A stretch of 36,596 nucleotides of DNA from Paraburkholderia sp. SG-MS1 (GCF_012275575.1 NZ_NPIH01000266.1:1-36596), one strand, 5' to 3'. Positions 23,366 to 32,240 are shown, counted from the first letter of the stretch. Notes: generated from the sequence alone by a model not told the origin. Made by a program: numbers and translations.

Positions 23366-23494
23366 GGGCCCACTGTTTCGTGCGCAAGCCCTTGGTCATG
23401 CTTTGAAAAGCGCGCCGCTTATAGGCCGCGCAAAAAAATCACCTCGGTTTGCGCGAACCATTTTTTGCATCCGTCGATCGGATCACACAACACC

Positions 23495-23860
23495 ATGCCT
23501 AAGAAACGTTCTTCTCCCAATCGCAACGTGCAGATCGCCGATCAGATCCAGCGCGATCTGTCCGAGCTGCTGCGCGAGGTCAAGGATCCGCGCATCGGCA
23601 TCGTCACCATTCAGAGCATCGAGCTGACGCCGGACTACGCGCACGCGAAAGTCTATTTCACGACCCTGACCGGCGACCCGCAACAGACGCTCGAAGCGCT
23701 CACGCACGCGGCCGGCCATCTGCACAATCAGCTCTTCAAGCGACTGCATATCCATACCGTGCCGACGCTGCATTTCCACTACGACAAGACGATCGAGCGC
23801 GCCGTCGAAATGTCGCGTCTGATCGACGAGGCGAATGCGAGTCGCGCGAAGGAAGACTGA
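23495..23860 (+). CDS. rbfA: RbfA, 30S ribosome-binding factor A
   Basis: Cold-shock-associated factor that binds the 30S subunit and helps 16S rRNA 5'-end maturation. The 121-aa protein has the KH-like fold: SPNRNVQIADQIQRDLSELL, KDPRIGIVTIQSIELTPDYA, HAKVYFTTLTGDPQQTLEAL and the helix-strand end LHIHTVPTLHFHYDKTIERA. The ATG at 23495 was chosen because conserved similarity starts there. The frame is open back to 23339, but that part overlaps the infB terminator. The ribosome site is weak. rbfA must have its own promoter between 23366 and 23494, but I cannot identify it. Confidence 0.94.
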   Translation: MPKKRSSPNRNVQIADQIQRDLSELLREVKDPRIGIVTIQSIELTPDYAHAKVYFTTLTGDPQQTLEALTHAAGHLHNQLFKRLHIHTVPTLHFHYDKTIERAVEMSRLIDEANASRAKED

Positions 23861-23921
23861 GCGCACCGTGAGCGGTTCTCGTTGCCATGCCTGAGCCGCG
23901 ATGCGCTCAGTGCCGTTTTTT
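23856..23921 (+). terminator. Terminator-like hairpin overlapping the rbfA stop
   Basis: ACTGAGCGCA (23856-23865) and TGCGCTCAGT (23902-23911) are perfect 10-bp arms. T6 follows at 23916-23921. The 36-nt loop is long for an intrinsic terminator, and the left arm contains the rbfA stop codon, so it may only reduce read-through into truB. Confidence 0.4.
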
Positions 23922-23950
23922 GTATTCATTGAAGTCTCCGCCTTTCTGAC

Positions 23951-24886
23951 ATGACCGCACTTCAACGCCCCCGCGTGCCGCGTCGCGCGCTCGACGGGGT
24001 CCTGCTGCTCGACAAGCCGCTTGGCCTGTCGAGCAACGACGCGCTGATCCGCGCGAAGCGTCTCTATCTGGCAAAAAAAGCCGGCCATACCGGCACGCTC
24101 GACCCTCTTGCGACAGGCCTGCTGCCGCTGTGTTTCGGCGAAGCCACCAAGTTTTCGCAGGATCTGCTCGAAGCCGACAAGACCTACGAGGCGACCATGC
24201 GCCTGGGCATTCGCACGACAACCGGCGACGCCGAGGGCGAAGCGATCGACACGCGTGAAGTCGCGAGCGACGAGGCCGCGGTGCAGGCGGTGCTGCCAAA
24301 GTTTCTCGGCGACATCGTCCAGGTACCGCCGATGTATTCGGCGCTCAAGCGCGACGGCAAACCGCTGTACGAATATGCGCGCGCGGGGCAGACCCTGGAG
24401 CGGGAAGGGCGTCAGGTAAAGATCCTCAGACTCGAATTGCTCGGGTGCACGCTGCCGGACGTGACATTTCGCGTGACTTGCAGCAAGGGCACCTACGTGC
24501 GCACGCTGGCCGAGGATATCGGCGAAGCGCTGGGTTGCGGCGCACATCTGGTCGCGCTGCGGCGCACGGGTGTCGGCGTGCTGACGCTCGCGAATTCGGT
24601 GACGCTCGATGCGTTGTCCGATGCAACGGAAAGCGAGCGCGACTCGTGGCTGCAGCCGGTAGACGCGTTGCTGTCGACGTTCCCGCTCGTGCGGTTGAAC
24701 GAAGACGACACGCGCCGGTTTCTGCAGGGGCAACGCCTCAAGCTGTCCGGCTTGACCATGGCCGCAGATGCCGTGAACGCACCGCGCGTAAGAGTGTATG
24801 CGGGGCAAGGCCGCCTGCTGGGCGTCGCGAAGCAAGGCGAGGGCGTGCTCGCGCCCGAACGGCTGGTGGTCACGACGGCGAGCTAG
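23951..24886 (+). CDS. truB: TruB, tRNA pseudouridine-55 synthase
   Basis: Makes pseudouridine 55 in the T-loop of tRNAs. The 311-aa protein has RALDGVLLLDKPLGLSSNDA, the catalytic motif AGHTGTLDPLATGLLPLCFG (Asp in TLDP), then SQDLLEADKTYEATMRLGIR, VPPMYSALKRDGKPLYEYAR and CSKGTYVRTLAEDIGEALGC. A C-terminal PUA-like domain ends near PERLVV. The ATG at 23951 lacks a strong ribosome site. It is 90 bp after rbfA in the same direction and ends before a bidirectional terminator. Confidence 0.96.
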   Translation: MTALQRPRVPRRALDGVLLLDKPLGLSSNDALIRAKRLYLAKKAGHTGTLDPLATGLLPLCFGEATKFSQDLLEADKTYEATMRLGIRTTTGDAEGEAIDTREVASDEAAVQAVLPKFLGDIVQVPPMYSALKRDGKPLYEYARAGQTLEREGRQVKILRLELLGCTLPDVTFRVTCSKGTYVRTLAEDIGEALGCGAHLVALRRTGVGVLTLANSVTLDALSDATESERDSWLQPVDALLSTFPLVRLNEDDTRRFLQGQRLKLSGLTMAADAVNAPRVRVYAGQGRLLGVAKQGEGVLAPERLVVTTAS

Positions 24887-24938
24887 ATCGCTGTCGAGAC
24901 TTTAAGCAGACGCGTCCGGCCTGCTGCAAAGTGCAAAG

Positions 24939-24978
24939 AAAAAGGCGGGACCGCGATCGAGCGGTCCCGCCTTTTTTT
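24939..24978. terminator. Bidirectional rho-independent terminator, truB / emrB
   Basis: AAAAAGGCGGGACCGC (24939-24954) pairs with 24961-24976 around GATCGA. A T7 run ends the plus side and the A-run serves as T-run on the minus strand. It sits between the convergent truB and emrB stops. Confidence 0.93.
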
Positions 24979-25012
24979 CATCTTGAGAGCTTCGTAAGCC
25001 TGAAGTGGAGCC

Positions 25013-26575
25013 TCAGTGCGCGGCGGCCGCCGCCGCACCTGCATCGCCGCCCGCACGTTCCGGCCGTGTGATCCAGATCAGCGCGATCAGTGCCACGAAA
25101 ATGCCGGCCGAAACAAAGAACAGATCGTTCACGCCCAATTGTGCCGCTTGCTGCGTGGCCATCGAGTTGAAGAGACCATACGCCTGCGGCTGACTGAAGC
25201 CAGCCGCGCCCATCTGCCGGATCGATTGATCGAACACCGGGTTGTAGGCGTTCGCCTGTTCAGCCAGTTGCGCGTGATGCATGATCGTGCGGTGATCCCA
25301 CGCGGTCTGGAAAATCGAAGTGCCAATACCGCCGCACATGATCCGCACGAAATTCGACAGACCCGACGCCGCCGGAATACGGTTGCCGGGCAAGCCCGAC
25401 AGCGTGATCGATACGAGCGGAATGAAGAATCCCGCCATACCGATACCCTGAATCAACGTGGGCAGCAGCAGAGAATACGTATCGACGCCGGTCGTATAAC
25501 GCGAGCGCATCCAGAAACACAGCGCGAAGATGAGGAAAGACAATGTCGCGATATAGCGCGGATCGGTACGCGGCAAGATCTTGCCCGTGATCGGCGACAG
25601 CAACACGGCGAACAGACCGACGGGCGCCATCACCAGCCCTGCTTCTGTCGCGGTGTAGCCGATATCGGTTTGCAGCCACAGCGGGAGCAACACGAGATTG
25701 CCGAAGTAGAGCCCGTAGCCGATCGACAGCGCGATCGTGCCGCCCGTGAAGTTGCGCCGGCTGAACAGCGACAGATCCACCACCGGATGCTCGGCCGTCA
25801 ACTCCCACACGATGAAGAACGCGAGGGCGATCACTGCGACCAGCGCCAGCACGACGATCGTCGTCGACGAGAACCAGTCGAGATCCTTACCCTTGTCGAG
25901 CATCACCTGCAGCGAGCCGACCCAGACGATCAGCAGACCGAGGCCGATGCCGTCGATCGGTGCTTTCCGGATCGCTGAATCACGGTTGCGGAAGATCATC
26001 CACGTCGCCGCCGCGGCGATGATGCCGACCGGAATGTTGACGTAGAAAATCCATGGCCACGAGATGTTGTCGGAAATCCAGCCGCCCAGAATCGGGCCGG
26101 CCACCGGCGCAATCAGCGTGGTCATCGCCCACATCGACAACGCCATCGGCGCCTTCGCGCGCGGATAGCTGGCGAGCAGCAGTGTTTGCGACAACGGGAT
26201 CATCGGGCCGGCCACCGCGCCTTGCAGCACGCGCGAAGCCAGCAGGAACGGCAGCGTCGGCGCGAGACCGCACAGCCACGACGAAATCACGAACAGCACG
26301 ATCGACGCCATGAACAGGCGCACCTGGCCGATGCGGTCGGTGAGCCAGCCGGTCAGCGGCACGGAGATCGCGTTCGCGACCGCGAACGAGGTGATCACCC
26401 ACGTGCCCTGGTCGGCCGACACGCCGAGGTCGCCGGAGATCGACGGAATGGACACGTTCGCGATCGACGTGTCGAGCACGTTCATGAACACGGCGAGCGA
26501 CACCGCGATGGTGCCGATCACCAGTTGCGCGCCCTCGAGCGGCGGGTGAGGGGTTTGCGCCTGAGCCTGAGCCAT
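25013..26575 (-). CDS. emrB: EmrB-type MFS drug transporter (DHA2, 14 TM)
   Basis: Inner-membrane drug/proton antiporter of the DHA2 family. The 520-aa protein has about 14 hydrophobic helices and family motifs: VLDTSIANVSIPSISGDLG (motif D1), GWLTDRIGQVRLFMASIVLF (motif A) and LASRVLQGAVAGPMIPLSQT. A loop region (WPWIFYVNIPVGIIAA) is also typical of EmrB. Its stop is convergent with truB. It begins 34 bp after emrA in the same operon, so it would work with EmrA and the NodT-type channel as a tripartite pump. The exact substrate is unknown, and the gene name reflects the family. Confidence 0.92.
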   Translation of the reverse strand: MAQAQAQTPHPPLEGAQLVIGTIAVSLAVFMNVLDTSIANVSIPSISGDLGVSADQGTWVITSFAVANAISVPLTGWLTDRIGQVRLFMASIVLFVISSWLCGLAPTLPFLLASRVLQGAVAGPMIPLSQTLLLASYPRAKAPMALSMWAMTTLIAPVAGPILGGWISDNISWPWIFYVNIPVGIIAAAATWMIFRNRDSAIRKAPIDGIGLGLLIVWVGSLQVMLDKGKDLDWFSSTTIVVLALVAVIALAFFIVWELTAEHPVVDLSLFSRRNFTGGTIALSIGYGLYFGNLVLLPLWLQTDIGYTATEAGLVMAPVGLFAVLLSPITGKILPRTDPRYIATLSFLIFALCFWMRSRYTTGVDTYSLLLPTLIQGIGMAGFFIPLVSITLSGLPGNRIPAASGLSNFVRIMCGGIGTSIFQTAWDHRTIMHHAQLAEQANAYNPVFDQSIRQMGAAGFSQPQAYGLFNSMATQQAAQLGVNDLFFVSAGIFVALIALIWITRPERAGGDAGAAAAAAH

Positions 26576-26609
26576 TAAGGAAGCCTTCTATGAATCGTCG
26601 TGTGGCTGC

Positions 26610-27845
26610 CTAGCTCTTCGCTGCGGGCTTCGCGGCGGCGCCGGTCTGTGCCGACTTCGGCGTACCGCCGTTCGGGCCGGCGTTTTCCGCGATGATGCGA
26701 GCGATTTCCGCGTCGGCTTCGTCGCCGTATTTATCGAATACGTTGGTCTGGTAGGCCGTGTTCGACGCGTTGCCGAGCTGGCCGCCGCTGGCGTCCTTGA
26801 TGTTCACGTCCGCTTGCATCGACAGACCGATGCGCAGCGGGTTCTTGTCGAGTTCCTGCGGATCGAGCGCGATACGCACCGGCAGGCGCTGCACCACCTT
26901 GATCCAGTTGCCGGTCGCGTTTTGCGCGGGCAGCAGCGAGAACGCCGAACCCGTGCCGGCGGAGAAGCCGACCACCTTGCCGTGATACGGCACCGACGAA
27001 CCGTACACGTCGGCGGTCAGTTCCACCGGCTGGCCGATGCGCATGTGCTTGAGCTGGACTTCCTTGAAGTTCGCGTCGACCCACACGTCGTGCAGCGGCA
27101 CGATGGCCATCAACGGGGTGCCGGGCGAGACGCGCTGGCCGACCTGCACCGAGCGCTTGGCAACATAGCCGGTCACGGGCGCGGGCAGGACGTTACGCGC
27201 GTGGTTCAGGTACGCGTCGCGGACCTTCGCGGCGGCGGCCTGCACGTTCGGATGGTTCGCGATCGTGGTGTTGGCGGTCAGCGCGCGGTTCGACGCCAGT
27301 TGCTGCTTGGCGGCGTCGACGGCGGCTTGCGCGCTCTTCACGGCGTCGCGGGCGTGCGAAATTTCTTCCTGCGACACCGCGCCGGTTTGCGCGACCGTCA
27401 GACGGCGCTTCAGGTCGTCCTGAGCGCGCGACAGATCGGCCTGACGCAGTTCGACTTGAGCCTGGTATTGATTGTCGTCGGCGAACAGGCCGCGCACCTG
27501 GCGCACCGTTTGCGCGAGATTCGCCTCGGCCTGTTCGAGCGCGACGCGCGCGTCGGCCGGATCGAGCACGACGAGCGGATCGCCCGCCTTGACGACTTGC
27601 GTGTCGTCCGCGTTCACGGCGATCACCGTGCCCGTGACTTGCGGCGTGATCTGCACGACGTTGCCGCTCACGTACGCGTCGTCGGTGTCTTCATGGAAGC
27701 GCGCGACGAGGAAGTAGTACAGGCCGTAGGCGACCGCGGCGATCAGAATCACGATGACGAGCAGCGTCATCATGCGCTTGCGTTTGCCGTTGTTCGCCGG
27801 TTGTGCCGGCTGTGCGTTGGGCGCGGGCTGTTGGGGGGTGCTCAT
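26610..27845 (-). CDS. emrA: EmrA-type periplasmic adaptor (HlyD family)
   Basis: Membrane fusion protein linking the EmrB transporter to the outer-membrane factor. The 411-aa protein has a Pro/Gln/Ala-rich start and one N-terminal membrane helix (MMTLLVIVILIAAVAYGLYY). A lipoyl-like half follows (VSGNVVQITPQVTGTVIAVN), then two long helical hairpin arms rich in Gln/Ala/Glu (about 105-215), the second half-motif (PAPVTGYVAKRSVQVGQRVS) and a beta-barrel with VDANFKEVQLKHMRIGQPVE. GGAG lies 8 nt before the ATG at 27845. It sits between the NodT-type gene (71 bp upstream) and emrB (34 bp downstream). Confidence 0.93.
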   Translation of the reverse strand: MSTPQQPAPNAQPAQPANNGKRKRMMTLLVIVILIAAVAYGLYYFLVARFHEDTDDAYVSGNVVQITPQVTGTVIAVNADDTQVVKAGDPLVVLDPADARVALEQAEANLAQTVRQVRGLFADDNQYQAQVELRQADLSRAQDDLKRRLTVAQTGAVSQEEISHARDAVKSAQAAVDAAKQQLASNRALTANTTIANHPNVQAAAAKVRDAYLNHARNVLPAPVTGYVAKRSVQVGQRVSPGTPLMAIVPLHDVWVDANFKEVQLKHMRIGQPVELTADVYGSSVPYHGKVVGFSAGTGSAFSLLPAQNATGNWIKVVQRLPVRIALDPQELDKNPLRIGLSMQADVNIKDASGGQLGNASNTAYQTNVFDKYGDEADAEIARIIAENAGPNGGTPKSAQTGAAAKPAAKS

Positions 27846-27916
27846 TGATGTGCTCCGGGTTCTCTTGAACGTCGTCGTTTATTCGGATGTGGGTGTGCGT
27901 GCTGCGCGGCGCATGG

Positions 27917-29425
27917 TCAGTTGGCCGCGGCGGTCGCGGTGGTCGCCGACGCCGGAGCATCGGTCGGCACCACGAGGCCGGTCTGCGTTGCGTCGAAACC
28001 GCCGCCGAGCGCCTTGATGAGGCCGATCTGCATATCGCGGCGGCGCATCTTAAGGCCCGTCACCGTCTGTTCGGCGGCGAGCAGATTCTGGTCCGCGGTC
28101 AGCACCTGCAACTGCGGCGACAGCCCGGCCTTGTAGCGGATTACGGCCAGTTGATAGGCCTTGCTCGACGCCTCGAGCGCGCGTTGCGCGTCGCCTTCCT
28201 GCTGGTCGATCGAACGGATCGACGATACCTGAGTCGCGACCTGCTGGAGCGCGTTGATCAGCGTCTGGTTGTAGTTCGCGACGTTGAGGTCGAAATCGGC
28301 AAAACGGCCCTTCAGCTGCGAGCGCAATGCGCCGGCGTCGAAGATCGGCAGGTGGATCGCCGGACCGAACTGAATTTGACGGCTTGACGCGGTCAGAAAA
28401 CGGCCCCAGCCGAACGCGTCGAAACCAAAGCCGGCCGCGAGGTTCACGTCGGGGAAGAATTCGGCTTTCGCTTCCTTCACGTCGTGCATGGCCGCTTCGA
28501 CCTGCCAGCGCGCGGCGACGATATCCGCGCGGCGCGCCACGAGGTCGGCCGGGATATTGTTCGGCAGCGCGACCGTGTCGCCGACTGTCAGCGTCGGCTT
28601 GGCGATCTGCAGGCCGCGATCCGGACCCTTGCCGAGCAGCGCGCCCAGCTGGTAGCGAACGACGGTGATCTGGCCGTCGAGGTCGGTCAGGTTCGACTGG
28701 CTGGTCGCGATGTTGCCCGTCGCGGTTTGCCGCTCGACGTTGGTGTCGAGGCCTGCCACCACGCGGCCATCGGTAATGCGGCCGATGTCCTTGCGGTTGG
28801 CGATTTCTCGTTCGGCGATTTCTCGGAACGCGTACAGCTGGGCGAGCTGGTTGTAGGTGCTCGCCACGGACGCAGCGAGCGTCACGCGCGCCTGCTGCAC
28901 GTCCGCCTGAGCGGCCCTTTCCTGCGACACGGCCTGGCCGAGGCGCTCACGGTTCTTGCCCCACAGGTCGAGGTCCCACGACGCGCTCGCGAGCACATTG
29001 TTCTCGCTATACCACGTGCCGCCGTACGGAGGCGGGTAGAGCGAGTTGGCGGAGAAGATCTCGCGGGTCCACGAATAGCTGGCATTGACCTTCGGGAACA
29101 GCGCCGAGCGCGAGCTTTCGATGTAGGAGGACGCCTTCGCCAGACGCGCTTGTGCCTGCGCAATCGACGGACTGCCGTCGAGCGCTTCCGCGATCAGTTG
29201 GGACAATTGTGGGTCGCCGAACTGCTTGGCCCAGTCGAGCGACGGCCATTGGCCGCCTTCGCCAGGGAGGCTCCGCGCTGACTCGTACTGCGTCGGCGAC
29301 GAGATCTGCTTGTCGTTCTTCATGCCGAAGTAGTTCGCGCACCCCGTGAGGGCGAGCGCCGTCACCGCAGCGGCGACAGCGGCCCGGCTCGAAAGCGCGG
29401 GCGCGGACAGGGAAAGGGATTTCAT
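27917..29425 (-). CDS. NodT-family outer-membrane efflux lipoprotein
   Basis: TolC/OprM-type outer-membrane channel of the tripartite pump. The start was set at the ATG at 29425, where MKSLSLSAPALSSRAAVAAA opens a lipoprotein signal with lipobox ALTGC (Cys about residue 29). The longer frame to 29509 would overlap marR and hide the signal. The 502-aa protein contains two OEP repeats: LIAEALDGSPSIAQAQARLA with QADVQQARVTLAASVASTYN, and RRADIVAARWQVEAAMHDVK with RSIDQQEGDAQRALEASSKA. The acylated Cys would anchor it to the outer membrane. The 49-bp gap after marR contains part of an 11-bp inverted repeat. Confidence 0.93.
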   Translation of the reverse strand: MKSLSLSAPALSSRAAVAAAVTALALTGCANYFGMKNDKQISSPTQYESARSLPGEGGQWPSLDWAKQFGDPQLSQLIAEALDGSPSIAQAQARLAKASSYIESSRSALFPKVNASYSWTREIFSANSLYPPPYGGTWYSENNVLASASWDLDLWGKNRERLGQAVSQERAAQADVQQARVTLAASVASTYNQLAQLYAFREIAEREIANRKDIGRITDGRVVAGLDTNVERQTATGNIATSQSNLTDLDGQITVVRYQLGALLGKGPDRGLQIAKPTLTVGDTVALPNNIPADLVARRADIVAARWQVEAAMHDVKEAKAEFFPDVNLAAGFGFDAFGWGRFLTASSRQIQFGPAIHLPIFDAGALRSQLKGRFADFDLNVANYNQTLINALQQVATQVSSIRSIDQQEGDAQRALEASSKAYQLAVIRYKAGLSPQLQVLTADQNLLAAEQTVTGLKMRRRDMQIGLIKALGGGFDATQTGLVVPTDAPASATTATAAAN

Positions 29426-29462
29426 CGCTCGACTCTTTGAGTGGAATGTAATGATGGACACT

Positions 29463-29501
29463 GCAAGCAATTTCTTACAATTTGCTGTCAAAATTGCTTG
29501 C
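29463..29501. promoter_or_regulatory. 11-bp inverted repeat at the marR-NodT junction
   Basis: GCAAGCAATTT (29463-29473) and AAATTGCTTGC (29491-29501) are perfect arms 17 nt apart. They cover the end of marR, including its stop, and lie 38-76 bp upstream of the NodT-type start. A MarR-type operator is possible; a hairpin in the mRNA is the alternative. The half-site GCAAGC also occurs in the marR promoter at 30052-30057. Confidence 0.45.
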
Positions 29502-29990
29502 TGCGTCACGGGTTAGTCCCGTTTGTTCGCCGGAATTGACGAGCACGCGACGTAGCATGCTCTTCAGAAAGCCCACTTCTTCGGCGGTGAAACCGTTCAG
29601 CAGGCTGTCCAGTACGCCGTTGAAGATGCCCGGCATTCTGGCTGCAATCGCCTGGCCTTCCGGGGTCAGCGCAAGGCGTACGACCCGGCGGTCTTCGTTG
29701 CTACGCACGCGGGTCAGCAGCCCGCGCTTCTCCAGACGGTCGATCAGGCGGGTGACCGCGCTTGCGTCGATACCGTATTCACGGGCCAGTTCGGCGGCCA
29801 ACAGGCATTTTCCGCTCGCGACCATGAACAGGATGCTGCCCTGCTGACTGGTGATGCCCAACTCGGCCATGCTGCGCTGGGTAACCAGGTTCGACATGGT
29901 TGATTTCACCCGCGAGAGGAGATAGCCGACGCTTTCCCCTAGCTGATACTCGCTGAGGTCCGGCGTGGGAGTGGGGGACGGCTCCGTCAT
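29475..29990 (-). CDS. MarR-family regulator of the efflux operon
   Basis: A 171-aa winged-helix repressor of the MarR/EmrR type. Seen: an N-terminal dimer helix (GESVGYLLSRVKSTMSNLVT), then LGITSQQGSILFMVASGKC, the recognition-helix region YGIDASAVTRLIDRLEKRG, the wing LLTRVRSNEDRRVVRLALT and C-terminal dimerisation helices. It is the first gene of a minus-strand operon with the NodT-type, emrA and emrB genes, so it most likely represses the pump and its own promoter and releases DNA on binding a phenolic or drug ligand. The start at 29990 sits downstream of a clear promoter. Divergent from typA. Confidence 0.92.
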   Translation of the reverse strand: MTEPSPTPTPDLSEYQLGESVGYLLSRVKSTMSNLVTQRSMAELGITSQQGSILFMVASGKCLLAAELAREYGIDASAVTRLIDRLEKRGLLTRVRSNEDRRVVRLALTPEGQAIAARMPGIFNGVLDSLLNGFTAEEVGFLKSMLRRVLVNSGEQTGLTRDAASNFDSKL

Positions 29991-30025
29991 GATTCTCGTG
30001 CGAATGCAATGGTTGACTAGGCAGG

Positions 30026-30055
30026 ATTATAGGGTGTCGTTGATTGACGCGGCAA
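30026..30055 (-). promoter_or_regulatory. Promoter of the marR-efflux operon
   Basis: On the minus strand, TTGCCG (plus 30050-30055), an 18-bp spacer and a consensus TATAAT (plus 30026-30031) lie 36 bp before the marR ATG. A GCAA...TTGC dyad (30052-30065) overlaps the -35 and could be a MarR site. Confidence 0.65.
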
Positions 30056-30213
30056 GCGTTATTGCAGCTTAGGCAAGGATCGGTCCGCTCCCAAGTTGGA
30101 ATAAATGCAGCTTTGCGTAGGTTTTCGCTGACAGAATCGGCTTGCTGTCTCACGCTCCGTTGCGTCGAAGATGGCCGGTCTATCAGGGAATACCAGAAAG
30201 CTTCATTCTTGCG

Positions 30214-30222
30214 TGCTACAAT
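30214..30222 (+). promoter_or_regulatory. Extended -10 promoter of typA
   Basis: TGCTACAAT combines the extended -10 TGn with TACAAT. No good -35 is visible. The predicted start near 30229 leaves a leader of about 96 nt. The dyad TTGGG-TT-CCCAA (30224-30235) spans the start, and CCCAAA (30231-30236) can alternatively pair with TTTGGG (30244-30249). Confidence 0.5.
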
Positions 30223-30324
30223 GTTGGGTTCCCAAAAGTGCGCTTTGGGCTTGTCGTGGTTGGTATCAGTAAAGTAGTAACCGGCATAAGCAAGCGGCGC
30301 ACTCCAACTGTCTCCAGGTTTCCT

Positions 30325-32151
30325 ATGACCCGCGCCCTACGCAACATCGCCATCATTGCTCACGTCGACCACGGCAAGACAACGCTCGTCGACCAGCTCC
30401 TCCGTCAGACCGCCACCTTCCGTGACAACCAGCAAGTCGCCGAGCGCGTGATGGATTCGAACGACATCGAAAAGGAACGTGGCATCACGATCCTGTCGAA
30501 GAACTGCGCGGTTGAATACGAAGGCACGCACATCAACATCGTCGATACCCCGGGCCACGCCGACTTCGGCGGCGAAGTGGAGCGCGTGCTGTCGATGGTC
30601 GACTCGGTGCTGCTGCTGGTCGATGCCGTCGAAGGCCCGATGCCGCAAACGCGCTTTGTGACCAAGAAGGCGCTGGCGCTCGGCCTGAAGCCGATCGTCG
30701 TGATCAACAAGGTGGATCGCCCGGGTGCGCGGATCGACTGGGTGATCAACCAGACCTTCGATCTGTTCGACAAGCTGGGCGCAACCGACGAGCAGCTCGA
30801 CTTCCCGATCGTCTACGCATCGGGCCTGAACGGCTACGCCGGCCTGACGCCGGACGTGCGCGAAGGCGACATGCGTCCGCTGTTCGAAGCCGTCCTCAAG
30901 CACGTGCCGGTGCGCCCGGCAGATCCGGATGCGCCGCTGCAGCTGCAGATCACGTCGCTGGATTACTCGTCGTACGTCGGCCGTATCGGCGTGGGCCGCA
31001 TCACGCGTGGCCGCATCAAGCCGGGCATGGCGGTTGCCGTGCGTTCGGGTCCGGACGGCGCGATCCTGAATCGCAAGATCAACCAGGTGCTGTCGTTCAA
31101 GGGCCTCGAGCGCGTCCAGGTCGACTCGGCTGAAGCCGGCGACATCGTGCTGATCAACGGTATTGAAGAAATCGGCATCGGTGTGACGATCTGCGCCCCG
31201 GAACAGCCGGACGCGCTGCCGATGATCACCGTCGACGAACCTACGCTGACGATGAACTTCCTCGTTAATTCGTCGCCGCTGGCCGGCCGCGAAGGCAAGT
31301 TCGTCACGAGCCGTCAGATCCGTGACCGCCTGATGAAGGAACTGAACCACAACGTCGCGCTGCGCGTGAAGGAAACCGGCGACGAAACCACCTTCGAAGT
31401 GGCGGGCCGCGGTGAACTGCACCTGACCATTCTCGTTGAAAACATGCGTCGCGAAGGCTACGAGCTGGCCGTGTCGCGTCCGCGCGTGGTGATGCAGGAA
31501 ATCGACGGCGTGAAGCACGAGCCGTACGAAAACCTGACCGTCGACATGGAAGACGGCCACCAGGGCGGTGTGATGGAAGAGCTGGGTCGCCGCAAGGGCG
31601 AAATGCTCGATATGGCGTCGGACGGCCGTGGCCGCACGCGTCTCGAGTACCGTATTTCGGCACGTGGCCTGATCGGCTTCCAGTCGGAATTCCTGACGCT
31701 CACGCGTGGCACGGGCCTGATGAGCCACACGTTCGACTCGTATCAGCCGGTCAAGGAAGGCGCGGTTGGCGAGCGTCGTAACGGCGTGCTGATTTCGCAG
31801 GACGACGGCGCGGCGGTCGCGTATGCACTGTGGAAGCTGCAGGATCGCGGCCGTATGTTCGTGTCACCGGGCGAGCCGCTGTACGAAGGCATGATCATCG
31901 GCATTCACAGCCGTGACAACGACCTGGTCGTGAACCCGATCAAGGGCAAGCAGCTGACCAACGTGCGTTCGTCGGGTACCGACGAAGCCGTGCGCCTCGT
32001 GCCGCCGATTCAGATGTCGCTGGAATACGCGGTCGAATTCATCGACGACGACGAGCTGGTCGAAGTGACGCCACAATCGATCCGTCTGCGCAAGCGTTAC
32101 CTGAAGGAACACGAGCGCCGTAGCGCAAGCCGCAAGGGCGCGGTGGACTAA
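30325..32151 (+). CDS. typA: TypA/BipA ribosome-associated GTPase
   Basis: Translational GTPase related to EF-G and LepA that aids ribosome assembly and stress or low-temperature growth. The 608-aa length is exactly that expected. The ATG at 30325 (MTRALRNIAIIAHVDHGKTT) was chosen over a longer open frame from 30142, because the family starts here and the upstream part contains the promoter. G motifs: AHVDHGKTTLVDQ, the switch region MDSNDIEKERGITILSKN, DTPGHADFGGEV and NKVDRPGARIDW. The C-terminal half has LAGREGKFVTSRQIRDRL and a TypA-specific end (AVRLVPPIQMSLEYAVEFID to RRYLKEHER-like). Followed by a strong terminator. Confidence 0.97.
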   Translation: MTRALRNIAIIAHVDHGKTTLVDQLLRQTATFRDNQQVAERVMDSNDIEKERGITILSKNCAVEYEGTHINIVDTPGHADFGGEVERVLSMVDSVLLLVDAVEGPMPQTRFVTKKALALGLKPIVVINKVDRPGARIDWVINQTFDLFDKLGATDEQLDFPIVYASGLNGYAGLTPDVREGDMRPLFEAVLKHVPVRPADPDAPLQLQITSLDYSSYVGRIGVGRITRGRIKPGMAVAVRSGPDGAILNRKINQVLSFKGLERVQVDSAEAGDIVLINGIEEIGIGVTICAPEQPDALPMITVDEPTLTMNFLVNSSPLAGREGKFVTSRQIRDRLMKELNHNVALRVKETGDETTFEVAGRGELHLTILVENMRREGYELAVSRPRVVMQEIDGVKHEPYENLTVDMEDGHQGGVMEELGRRKGEMLDMASDGRGRTRLEYRISARGLIGFQSEFLTLTRGTGLMSHTFDSYQPVKEGAVGERRNGVLISQDDGAAVAYALWKLQDRGRMFVSPGEPLYEGMIIGIHSRDNDLVVNPIKGKQLTNVRSSGTDEAVRLVPPIQMSLEYAVEFIDDDELVEVTPQSIRLRKRYLKEHERRSASRKGAVD

Positions 32152-32205
32152 GCAGGCCTCGGCCTGTTCCGGTTCGCAGGGATTTTTTGCTGCGCAGCGT
32201 TGTAG

Positions 32206-32240
32206 ACGAAAGCCACCTTCGGGTGGCTTTCGTCATTTTT
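32206..32240 (+). terminator. Rho-independent terminator of typA
   Basis: ACGAAAGCCACC (32206-32217), a TTCG tetraloop and GGTGGCTTTCGT (32222-32233) form a perfect 12-bp stem, followed by CA and T5. Confidence 0.92.

Noticed and set aside
23339..23494. Longer N-terminus for RbfA
   Set aside because: Starts inside the infB terminator hairpin; conserved sequence begins at 23495.
30142..30324. Longer N-terminus for TypA
   Set aside because: Would include the promoter and add 61 residues not found in the family; the ATG at 30325 gives the normal 608 aa.
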